DNA of 6,552 nt from Ruminococcaceae bacterium UBA1213 (GTDB taxonomy: Bacteria; Bacillota; Clostridia; Oscillospirales; Acutalibacteraceae): contig DBXL01000091.1 of assembly GCA_002309275.1 (NCBI GenBank), forward strand, positions 1 through 6,552, written 5' to 3'. Position numbers and translations under genes: made by a program. Below, piece after piece: positions 1 through 6,060 of this stretch (its first letter is position 1; every line of letters starts with the position of its first letter). The notes below the pieces were generated by a model. It did no database searches. It saw only the letters and a program-made list of their open reading frames with translations, and had not been told where the DNA came from.

Positions 1-97
1 GGTCGCCCTCACGGATACGCAGTGTACGCCTTATTTCCTTTGGTATGACAACTCTGCCCAAATCATCTATTCTTCTGACAATTCCTGTTGCTTTCAT
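1..97 (-). CDS. spoVT: SpoVT, stage V sporulation transcriptional regulator (N-terminal part, cut by window edge)
   Basis: Only the first 32 codons are present; the gene continues beyond the left edge. Read on the minus strand from the ATG at 97-95, the protein begins MKATGIVRRIDDLGRVVIPK and continues through an IRRTLRIREGD segment. This is the swapped-hairpin (AbrB/MazE-type) DNA-binding domain, and the run matches SpoVT more closely than AbrB, which typically reads STGIVRKVDELGR and ELRRTLGI. An AAGGAG ribosome binding site lies at 109-114, 11 bases before the start. In Bacillus, SpoVT is a sigma-G-dependent forespore regulator that tunes late forespore genes; it has an N-terminal DNA-binding domain and a C-terminal GAF domain, the latter outside the window. 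The gene is divergent from the sipL-spoIVA pair. With the C-terminal half missing, another AbrB-family paralogue cannot be fully excluded. Confidence 0.85.
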   Translation of the reverse strand, partial: MKATGIVRRIDDLGRVVIPKEIRRTLRIREGD

Positions 98-156
98 AGT
101 ATAAAAATCTCCTTAAATCCAAATTTTTCATAGTTATTTTTTGCAGTTTTTAAGAG

Positions 157-186
157 ATTATACATTTTTTAATCAAAACGTATAAT
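157..186. promoter_or_regulatory. Small dyad carrying a TATAAT hexamer on each strand
   Basis: ATTATAC at 157-163 is repeated inverted as GTATAAT at 180-186, 16 bases apart. Each arm contains a consensus TATAAT: one read on the plus strand at 181-186, the other on the minus strand at 162-157. The minus-strand hexamer is suitably placed to be a -10 box for spoVT, with a predicted start near 150 and about 50 bases of leader, but no convincing -35 box or sigma-G element accompanies it. The plus-strand copy would start transcription inside the hairpin at 190-228. In such A/T-rich DNA the hexamers may be chance. Confidence 0.25.
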
Positions 187-189
187 TTT

Positions 190-228
190 ACAAAGCTGAC
201 TGTTGATAACAACAATAGTCAGCTTTGT
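190..228 (+). terminator. Strong hairpin in the spoVT/sipL intergenic region, terminator-like on the plus strand
   Basis: The arms at 190-205 and 213-228 pair over 16 bases: a 12-bp perfect outer stem ACAAAGCTGACT/AGTCAGCTTTGT, then G.U, U-A, U-A and G-C, closing a 7-base loop. On the plus strand it is followed by GC and a short TTTTATT run, so it resembles a weak intrinsic terminator. On the minus strand no U-run follows. No plus-strand gene lies upstream inside the window, because spoVT runs the other way, so what it would terminate is unclear. It could stop an antisense or small transcript, insulate sipL from upstream read-through, or act as a structure in a long spoVT leader. The pairing is seen directly; the role is inferred. 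Confidence 0.5.
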
Positions 229-375
229 GCTTTTATTATGTAAGCGTCAAAAATCCAGAACAGACTATATAAGTTACGCTTAATAATATAGACAGAATAA
301 AACAGTGATTACAATCATTGTTGAATTGAGAGATAATGACTCAGGTTCAAAAATGCCTTGCCTTTTATTTTTTTG

Positions 376-404
376 TAATATTCCCGCTTGTAAAAGAATA
401 TATT
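376..404 (+). promoter_or_regulatory. Predicted sigma-E (mother-cell) promoter of sipL-spoIVA
   Basis: TAATATT at 376-382 matches the Bacillus sigma-E -35 consensus KMATATT at all 7 positions. AATATATT at 397-404 matches the -10 consensus CATACAHT at 7 of 8 positions if the fifth base is allowed to be either pyrimidine, the sole mismatch being the first C. The spacer is 14 bases, within the usual range. The predicted transcription start near 411-412 gives a leader of about 25 bases ending in the sipL ribosome binding site. spoIVA in Bacillus and sipL in C. difficile are known to be expressed under sigma-E, so the site agrees with the genes it precedes. The match is seen; promoter activity is inferred. 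Confidence 0.6.
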
Positions 405-423
405 TGCCACAGATAAAAATTTT

Positions 424-428
424 GGGAG
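424..428 (+). promoter_or_regulatory. Ribosome binding site that fixes the sipL start
   Basis: GGGAG lies 8 bases before the ATG at 437. The reading frame is open back to a GTG at 305, which has no ribosome binding site and would lie upstream of the predicted sigma-E promoter. An in-frame GTG at 428 overlaps the GGGAG itself. ATG 437 is therefore the preferred start. Confidence 0.7.
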
Positions 429-436
429 TGGATAGA

Positions 437-1975
437 ATGGAATATCAGCTTGAAAATGAAAATTGTTTTGTATGCGAAAAGGTCTTTGAGGGAAGTTCAG
501 AGCAGGCTGTTGATTTGGATTTCAGTTTGCCTGACTACTGCCCCGACATTGAAAGGATTCTCAAATGCAGAATCTGTCCTTCTGTCATGTCAAAGAATAT
601 CTCAGGTGACAGACTTGATGTTGACGGCGTGGCGGTTATAAGACTTTACTATCTTGACTCAAAAAAGCAGGCTGTCAGGCTTTGTGAGCATACAAGTCCT
701 TTTTCATGCAGTTTCAATGTAAAGTCCCCTGCACAAGACCTTACGGCTGTTGTCAGGGTGAAAACAGAATATCTTAACTGCCGTGCGTTGACACCCAGAC
801 GGCTTGATATTCATGGTGCATTTTCTGTGTGTGTTTCCGTTTATGCCAAATCCCAGCAGGATTACTCCACATCAATCAATGCCTCCGACATTCAGCAGAA
901 AAAACATTCTGAATTGATAAGCTGTCTTTCCGGTATCGGTCAGCAGCAGTTTTCTATCAGTGAAGTCCTTGATATAGGCAAGGGCAAGGGATTGCCTGAA
1001 AGCATTCTCCGCTCCGAATTTGCAATAGATATAGAAAGCACCAAGGCACTTTCCGATAAAATCATGCTCAAGGGTGAAGCGATTTTGCACTTGCTTTACG
1101 TTACTGACATTGAAACGGGTTCTCAGGATACGATGTCTTTCAATATCCCTTACACACAAGTGATTGATGTGCAGGGCATATCGGATACTTCTCAAAATCA
1201 AATCAAACTGGAAGTAATGAATTATGATGTATCTCTTAAGTCAGAGTATGATGAAAGCAGTACCCTTGTAACGCTTGATGCAAAAATCTGTGCAACGGTT
1301 TTTGCATACAACGAAAAAAATATTGATGTGATAGATGACGCTTATTCAACGGAGTATGAACTTGAACTCACGGAGAAGAACTGTCGTTTTTCGCATATCG
1401 TTCCTCTTTCTGACAGCAATTTTTCCATCAAGCAGGAAGTAAAAACAGGTGACAATGGTATTACTAAAATTATAGATATATGGTGTGACAGCATCAACTC
1501 CATATGCACAAATGACGGAAATTCTCTTTGTGCAAAAGGCAAAATAAATTGTTGTATTCTTGCCCTTGATAAAGACAGTATTCCATTTTATGCGGAAAGA
1601 CCGCTTGAATTTGTATTTACTCCCGATATTCCGCAGAACACAGGAGAAATCTCCGCTGATACCGATATTTTATGCAAGTCACTTAATTTCCGCATTACAG
1701 GCGATAATACGGTTGAACTGAAAGCGGATTTGAAAGCAAGCAGCATACTTTCTGAAAGCAGGGTAAATCGTTGTATTATCGGTGCAAGTGCGGATGAAGG
1801 AAAAAAGAGAGTGAAAGATAAAAATGCCGCCCTTACACTCTATTATGCAGACGAAGGCGAAACTCTCTGGAATATCGCAGAAGCATACTGCACATCTGTC
1901 GAGGCGATACAGCTTGAAAATGAACTGACAGATGATATTATACAGGCTCACAGCATGATTTTGATACCGATGTGA
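437..1975 (+). CDS. sipL: SipL-type SpoIVA-interacting protein (SPOCS/DUF3794 domains plus C-terminal LysM)
   Basis: Starting at ATG 437 (see the ribosome binding site at 424-428), the protein is 512 residues with no signal peptide or membrane segment, consistent with the mother-cell cytoplasm. The N-terminal part has the SPOCS/DUF3794 look, including the AVDLDFSLPDYCPDIERILK segment around residues 26-45. Repeated beta-rich units follow at roughly 165-290 and 320-440, with the second opening on a GLPES/ILRSE segment. Residues 466-512 form a LysM domain: LYYADEGETLWNIAEAY, then the helix with SVEAIQLEN, then IPM at the end. This SPOCS-then-LysM order is that of C. difficile SipL, which binds SpoIVA through its LysM domain and is needed for coat localisation around the forespore. 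The next gene, 19 bases downstream, is spoIVA, which strongly supports the call. Other SPOCS/LysM spore proteins exist, so orthology to SipL rests on architecture plus neighbour. Confidence 0.85.
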   Translation: MEYQLENENCFVCEKVFEGSSEQAVDLDFSLPDYCPDIERILKCRICPSVMSKNISGDRLDVDGVAVIRLYYLDSKKQAVRLCEHTSPFSCSFNVKSPAQDLTAVVRVKTEYLNCRALTPRRLDIHGAFSVCVSVYAKSQQDYSTSINASDIQQKKHSELISCLSGIGQQQFSISEVLDIGKGKGLPESILRSEFAIDIESTKALSDKIMLKGEAILHLLYVTDIETGSQDTMSFNIPYTQVIDVQGISDTSQNQIKLEVMNYDVSLKSEYDESSTLVTLDAKICATVFAYNEKNIDVIDDAYSTEYELELTEKNCRFSHIVPLSDSNFSIKQEVKTGDNGITKIIDIWCDSINSICTNDGNSLCAKGKINCCILALDKDSIPFYAERPLEFVFTPDIPQNTGEISADTDILCKSLNFRITGDNTVELKADLKASSILSESRVNRCIIGASADEGKKRVKDKNAALTLYYADEGETLWNIAEAYCTSVEAIQLENELTDDIIQAHSMILIPM

Positions 1976-1994
1976 TGACGGGAGGAGAATTTCA

Positions 1995-3473
1995 ATGGAA
2001 GAAAGAAATATTTATAAAGACATCTCACAGCGTACAAACGGAGATATTTATCTTGGAATAGTAGGTCCTGTCAGAACGGGCAAATCTACTTTTATCAAGC
2101 GTTTCATGGATACACTTGTTATTCCTAACATTCCCGCCAGTGAACAGCGTGAACGAGCGAATGATGAACTTCCGCAGTCCTCGGCAGGCAGAACCATCAT
2201 GACTACCGAACCGAAATTTATCCCTGAAAACGCCGTTGAAGTGCAGCTTGAAGGGAATGCAAAATTCCGTGTCAGAATGATAGACTGTGTCGGCTATATC
2301 GTACCGAGTGCATTGGGCTACATAGAAGATGAAGCCCCACGCATGGTAAAAACTCCCTGGTTTGAAGAAGCCATTCCCTTTGACATGGCGGCTGAAATCG
2401 GTACGAAAAAGGTTATCACTGACCATTCCACTATTGGTCTTGTCATTACGACAGATGGTTCTGTCAGTGATATTGACCGCTCTGAATATGAGCTTGCCGA
2501 AGAAAGAGTTATCAATGAGCTTAAAGAAATAAACAAGCCTTTTATTGTTCTTTTGAATTCTGTCAGTCCCGAATTGCAGTCAGTCAGACAGCTCGCTCAA
2601 AAATTAAGTGAAAAATACGGTGTGCCTGTCGAGCCCGTCAGCTGCATGGAACTTGATGAAGAGGAAATTAAAAGAATTCTTGCAAGGGTACTTTTTGAAT
2701 TTCCCGTGAAGGAGATAAAAGCGGATATGCCAAAATGGGTAAACTCTCTTGAAAAGAGTCACTGGCTGAGAAGTGAACTTTTCAATGTAATAAAATCAGG
2801 AGCAGAACACGCTCTGAAAATTCGTGAAGTCAGCAGTATAGCGGATAATATTTCAAAATGTCAGTATGTTCGCCTTGCCGAAACAAGTGCTGTTGACTTG
2901 GGGACAGGTCATGCAAGAATGAAAATAGAGCTTGAGCCCTCTCTTTTCTACAAGGTATTAGGCGAAAAAACAGGCTTTGAAGTGGAAGATGAGAACGGCT
3001 TACTGAATGCAATGGCGGAGCTTTCGCAGATAAAAAAGCGTTTTGAAAAAGTGCAGGACGCTTACAATGATGTATGTGAAACAGGCTATGGAATTGTCAT
3101 GCCGTCTATGGAGGAACTCACCCTTGAAGAACCTGAAATCATAAAACAGGGTGGTCGCTACGGTATCAGACTTCGTGCAAATGCCCCGTCTGTTCACATG
3201 ATGAAAACCACTATCAAAACAGAGATAACTCCCATAGTCGGCTCTGAACAGCAGTCGGAAGAACTTGTTTCCTATCTTCTGAGGGAATTTGAGGAAGATC
3301 CCTCTAAAATATGGGAGTCCAATATATTTGGAAAATCTCTGCATGACCTTGTAAACGAGGGTTTGCACAATAAACTTTACCGTATGCCTGCCGATGCCAG
3401 AAATAAGCTCAAGGAAACCATTGAAAGAGTGATTAACGATGGCTGTAATGGGCTTGTATGTATTATTCTTTGA
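1995..3473 (+). CDS. spoIVA: SpoIVA, stage IV sporulation protein A (coat basement-layer ATPase)
   Basis: At 492 residues it has the length of Bacillus subtilis SpoIVA. SpoIVA is a TRAFAC-related cytoskeletal ATPase that polymerises irreversibly on the mother-cell side of the outer forespore membrane and anchors the coat. The Walker A motif GPVRTGKST is at residues 24-32 (Lys30). The paired threonines at 70-71 sit in TIMTTEP, at the sensor-threonine position. The Walker B aspartate is Asp97 in MIDCVG. The N-terminal ATPase domain covers roughly residues 1-235, followed by the helical/mixed middle region and a C-terminal domain ending GLVCIIL, the hydrophobic tail typical of SpoIVA. The start is fixed by GGAGGAG at 1981-1987, 7 bases before the ATG. 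It lies 19 bases after sipL with no terminator between, so the two are probably co-transcribed from the sigma-E promoter. A terminator follows at 3475-3508. All key residues are intact. Confidence 0.97.
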   Translation: MEERNIYKDISQRTNGDIYLGIVGPVRTGKSTFIKRFMDTLVIPNIPASEQRERANDELPQSSAGRTIMTTEPKFIPENAVEVQLEGNAKFRVRMIDCVGYIVPSALGYIEDEAPRMVKTPWFEEAIPFDMAAEIGTKKVITDHSTIGLVITTDGSVSDIDRSEYELAEERVINELKEINKPFIVLLNSVSPELQSVRQLAQKLSEKYGVPVEPVSCMELDEEEIKRILARVLFEFPVKEIKADMPKWVNSLEKSHWLRSELFNVIKSGAEHALKIREVSSIADNISKCQYVRLAETSAVDLGTGHARMKIELEPSLFYKVLGEKTGFEVEDENGLLNAMAELSQIKKRFEKVQDAYNDVCETGYGIVMPSMEELTLEEPEIIKQGGRYGIRLRANAPSVHMMKTTIKTEITPIVGSEQQSEELVSYLLREFEEDPSKIWESNIFGKSLHDLVNEGLHNKLYRMPADARNKLKETIERVINDGCNGLVCIIL

Positions 3474-3474
3474 T

Positions 3475-3508
3475 AAAAAAACGGCTGTCACAAGACAGTC
3501 GTTTTTTT
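3475..3508. terminator. Bidirectional intrinsic terminator shared by spoIVA and feoB
   Basis: A 15-bp stem is formed by 3475-3489 (seven A then CGGCTGTC) and 3494-3508 (GACAGTCG then seven T), with the loop ACAA and one G.U pair. The A-run and T-run give a U-tract for either strand, so the hairpin can end both the plus-strand sipL-spoIVA message and the minus-strand feoAB message. It begins 2 bases after the spoIVA stop codon and ends 2 bases from the feoB stop codon at 3512-3510, a very tight convergent junction. Confidence 0.92.
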
Positions 3509-3509
3509 G

Positions 3510-5687
3510 TCATTTATTTTGTTTTTTGTTGGGAAATGTGTATATAAGTGTTTTGGAATCTTTATAAGGCATGAATATCATCAGTCCCATGAAGAACAGC
3601 AAACCTGCCGAAATGATAATGCCGACTATATAATAAACGGCGTATTCACTCTGTAATGCACCGCTGAACATTGAGCCGAACTGATATATCATCATGGATA
3701 CTGCATATGCAAATCCGCACTGATATGCTGCTGCAAACAATGTCCACTTCATATTGTTCATTTCTTTTTTGAGTGCACCTATCACTGCAAAATTCGGTGT
3801 ACAGAGAAGATTGAATACCATAAAGCAGACTGCACCCAACGGGGCAAATGACTGGAAATCGCCCTCCGACATGATTGCTGTAATATTTTCTTTGCCGAAA
3901 AATCCCATAAATACCGCTGCGGAAGCCGTTGCATTTCCAAATCCCAGCGGGGCAAACAGCATGGAAATATTTTCAAATATAAGATAAATAATGCTGTCAG
4001 AGAATGGAAGCTCCGCATTGAAGCCGAATTCACCCTCCGTAATGCCGAACTTTGAGCCTGCCCAGAGTATCATTGATGAAATGAGTATGATAAGACCTGC
4101 TTTTCTTGTAAATTCCCTGCACCTGTCACGCACCGTCTGAAAAACATCTTTCCATCTCGGTTGATGGTAATCGGGAAGTTCATATGCAAATGGTACGGGA
4201 TTTCCCGAAAATATTGACGTTTTCCGCAGAAACATTCCTGATATGAATACAGCCGTTGCACCTATGAAATAGGCACTTATTGCCGTCAATAGAGAATTGT
4301 CAAAAAGTGCCGTACCGATTGCGGTTATAAAAGGCAGTTTTGCAAGGTCAGGCATAAAAGAAGCCGTTACAGCAGACATTTTTTTATCACGGTCATTTTT
4401 CACCAGGTCACATGAAACTGTTCCCATAATATTACTGCCTGCACCCATGATAAAAGGGACTATTGAAATGCCTGAAAGACCTGCTTTTCTGAATACCACG
4501 TCAAATATAACGGCAACTCTTTTAAAATATCCGCTGCTTTCAAGAAAGCCCAGCAAAATAAACATGATAAGCATTGTAGGCATGATACACAATATATTGC
4601 ATATACTTTTCATTACACCGTCTATTACCAATGAGGGCAGCCATGACGGACTGCCCATGTCTGTAAACCATGTATTCAAAAGTCCCGCTATGCCCGGTAT
4701 CCGCATTTCTTCCATGCCTAAAAAATTCCAGCCGTCACTTAAAATAACATCTCTTAACCAGTCACCTAAAAAGCTTCCCAAAGGAAATGTCACTGCATAC
4801 ACTGCTGACATGATTACAAAAAATATCGGTATTGCCGCCCATCTGTCCATGATAAGCTTATCTGCTTTTTTGGTAAAGGAGGCTTTTTTCTTTTCCTCAT
4901 TCCTTTTATAGCATGACTTCACTACCGCTGCTATATATTCATATCTCTCTTTATTCAAAATACTCTCTGCATCAAGACCAAGTTTTTCTTCTGCCCTTTT
5001 TACTTCTTTTTCGATAAGGTCCTTTGTACGCTCCGTTATATCAGCCTTTTTGGTGATTTTCTTATCCCTCTCAAACAGCTTCAGTGCATACCATTTTTTC
5101 CTGTTGGGATTGACGGTCTTTAATGCAAGCATACTGATTTCTGTCAAAGCCCTCTCCACTTCAACGCTGAAATGGTGCTGCGGCAGAATTCTCCTTGTAC
5201 TCTGTGCCACCTCTATGAGCATATCCGTAGTATCTGCAATACCCTTACGCTTTACTGCACATACTTCTGTCACATGACAGCCTAATTTCCTTGACAGCTC
5301 TTTTATATTGATTTCATCGCCTTTTTTCCTAATCATATCTTTCATATTCACTGCTACTACAACCGGCATTCCCAATTCAAGCAGCTGTGTTGTAAGATAT
5401 AAACTCTTTTCCAAATTAGTTCCGTCAACTACATTCAGTATGACATCCGGCTCTTCATCAAGAAGATATTCTCTTGCAATTACCTCTTCCAATGTATGCG
5501 GCGACAAAGAATATATTCCCGGCAATTCCACTATCCTTGCACTTTTATGCCTTTTGAGTTTTCCGATTTTTCTGTCAAGCGTGACATCATGCCATTTTTT
5601 CAGTGACTGATTTGAACCTGTCAGGGCATTGAAAAGGGTTGATTTACCGCTGTTGGGATTCCCGACAAGTGCAATTTTTATTCCCAT
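3510..5687 (-). CDS. feoB: FeoB-family ferrous iron transporter with divergent metal-pathway and G-protein motifs
   Basis: The protein has 725 residues: an N-terminal G domain (about 1-165), a helical GDI-like linker (about 170-270) and a polytopic core with hydrophobic segments near 283-303, 364-383, 453-485, 530-545, 565-600, 614-637, 648-668 and 683-708. G motifs are G1 GNPNSGKS (9-16), Thr36 of switch I in WHDVT, G3 ELPG (54-57), G4 NMKD (114-117) and a G5-like CAVKRKGI (143-150). FeoB moves Fe(II) into the cell. Several normally conserved positions are changed. Switch I is WHDVT where the family has NWPGVT; G3 has Glu for Asp. GAGSNIMG (415-422) replaces GxGCxVPG, SCDL replaces the MASRT/MATRT type, FMPDLAKLP (444-452) replaces FIPCGAKLP, and LLCTPN (627-632) replaces LLCAPC. 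Length and frame are intact, so this is not decay. It follows feoA by 5 bases, with TGGAG (5700-5696) overlapping the feoA end. Iron as substrate is likely from context but unproven. Confidence 0.88.
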   Translation of the reverse strand: MGIKIALVGNPNSGKSTLFNALTGSNQSLKKWHDVTLDRKIGKLKRHKSARIVELPGIYSLSPHTLEEVIAREYLLDEEPDVILNVVDGTNLEKSLYLTTQLLELGMPVVVAVNMKDMIRKKGDEINIKELSRKLGCHVTEVCAVKRKGIADTTDMLIEVAQSTRRILPQHHFSVEVERALTEISMLALKTVNPNRKKWYALKLFERDKKITKKADITERTKDLIEKEVKRAEEKLGLDAESILNKERYEYIAAVVKSCYKRNEEKKKASFTKKADKLIMDRWAAIPIFFVIMSAVYAVTFPLGSFLGDWLRDVILSDGWNFLGMEEMRIPGIAGLLNTWFTDMGSPSWLPSLVIDGVMKSICNILCIMPTMLIMFILLGFLESSGYFKRVAVIFDVVFRKAGLSGISIVPFIMGAGSNIMGTVSCDLVKNDRDKKMSAVTASFMPDLAKLPFITAIGTALFDNSLLTAISAYFIGATAVFISGMFLRKTSIFSGNPVPFAYELPDYHQPRWKDVFQTVRDRCREFTRKAGLIILISSMILWAGSKFGITEGEFGFNAELPFSDSIIYLIFENISMLFAPLGFGNATASAAVFMGFFGKENITAIMSEGDFQSFAPLGAVCFMVFNLLCTPNFAVIGALKKEMNNMKWTLFAAAYQCGFAYAVSMMIYQFGSMFSGALQSEYAVYYIVGIIISAGLLFFMGLMIFMPYKDSKTLIYTFPNKKQNK

Positions 5688-5692
5688 CTCTA

Positions 5693-5914
5693 TTACTCCA
5701 CTTCAATTTTTTTCATATCCGATTTTCTCAGAAAAATATCACATTCCCTAACTCTCACCTTGACGGGATCGCCAAGTGGTGCAGATTTTTTGACAAGCAC
5801 TTGCGTGCCTTCATTGATGCCCATGTCCATGATGCGATATTTTAATGCACCTTCTCCATGCAGCTTTTTTATTACGGCGGTTTCACCCGCTTTTACATCT
5901 TTAAGTGTTTTCAT
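5693..5914 (-). CDS. feoA: FeoA, SH3-like partner protein of FeoB
   Basis: This 73-residue cytoplasmic protein has the FeoA SH3-like beta-barrel pattern: an MDMGINEGTQVLV segment at about 29-41, the hallmark APLGDPV at 45-51, and a closing VRVRECDIFLRKSDMKKIEV stretch. FeoA is a small accessory protein needed for FeoB activity in several bacteria, probably by contacting its cytoplasmic part. The minus-strand start at 5914-5912 is preceded by purine-rich GGAGACAGGGG, with GGAG 10 bases upstream of the ATG. It is the first gene of the feoAB operon; only 5 bases separate its stop from the feoB start, which suggests translational coupling. A TTGACA-17-TAAATT promoter lies upstream at 5950-5978. 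Confidence 0.93.
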   Translation of the reverse strand: MKTLKDVKAGETAVIKKLHGEGALKYRIMDMGINEGTQVLVKKSAPLGDPVKVRVRECDIFLRKSDMKKIEVE

Positions 5915-5949
5915 AAACCCCTGTCTCCAAAAATATCATTACAATTTTT

Positions 5950-5978
5950 AATTTATCACAGTAAAATTTTTTTGTCAA
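5950..5978 (-). promoter_or_regulatory. Predicted vegetative promoter of feoAB
   Basis: On the minus strand a perfect -35 box TTGACA (5978-5973) is followed after 17 bases by TAAATT (5955-5950), a 4-of-6 match to the -10 box. The expected start near 5943 gives a leader of about 30 bases to the feoA ATG. A repressor bound anywhere in the 146-base divergent region could block it. Confidence 0.6.
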
Positions 5979-5983
5979 TATGC

Positions 5984-6012
5984 CATGAGAAAAACTCTTG
6001 ATTTTTCCTCAT
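5984..6012. promoter_or_regulatory. Imperfect dyad between the two divergent promoters, possible repressor operator
   Basis: ATGAGAAAAA (5985-5994) pairs with TTTTT-C-CTCAT (6002-6012) with a single unpaired C, around a 7-base centre. A shorter overlapping dyad, CATGAG/CTCTTG (5984-5989 and 5995-6000, one mismatch), is nested in it. The element overlaps the -35 box of the regulator gene and lies only 6 bases upstream of the feoAB -35 box, so a protein bound here could affect both. It does not resemble the classical DtxR or MntR operator, so its role is a guess from position. Confidence 0.25.
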
Positions 6013-6026
6013 CTATATGTTAGTAT
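5998..6026 (+). promoter_or_regulatory. Predicted promoter of the DtxR-family regulator gene
   Basis: TTGATT (5998-6003) and TAGTAT (6021-6026) are separated by 17 bases, a reasonable sigma-A-type promoter (4 of 6 matches at each box). The start would fall near 6033, with a leader of about 28 bases containing GAAGGGAG (6042-6049), 11 bases before the ATG at 6061. Confidence 0.5.
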
Positions 6027-6060
6027 TAAATAAAATATCCTGAAGGGAGATAAAATTTTT

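Noticed and set aside
234..240. CATAATA on the minus strand, resembling a sigma-G -10 element for spoVT
   Set aside because: No TGHATR-like -35 element lies 17-18 bases upstream, and it would imply a leader of about 130 bases containing the hairpin; too weak to call.
241..282. Inverted repeat TAAGCGT / ACGCTTA with a 28-base spacer
   Set aside because: A 7-bp arm with a long spacer is likely by chance in this A/T-rich region, and no regulator or function is suggested by its position.
305..436. In-frame upstream extension of sipL from a GTG at 305 (44 extra residues)
   Set aside because: No ribosome binding site precedes 305, the extension is cysteine-rich and unlike SipL N termini, and it would cover the predicted sigma-E promoter. 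ATG 437 has GGGAG at the right distance.
428..436. Alternative GTG start for sipL at 428
   Set aside because: The GTG overlaps the GGGAG ribosome binding site that serves ATG 437.
3000..3491. Open 163-codon frame on the minus strand opposite spoIVA
   Set aside because: It lies within the coding region of an intact spoIVA, runs through the shared terminator and has no recognisable protein features.
4297..4911. Open 204-codon frame on the plus strand opposite feoB
   Set aside because: It is antisense to the transmembrane part of feoB, has no ribosome binding site and shows no recognisable domain; it is a by-product of feoB codon use.
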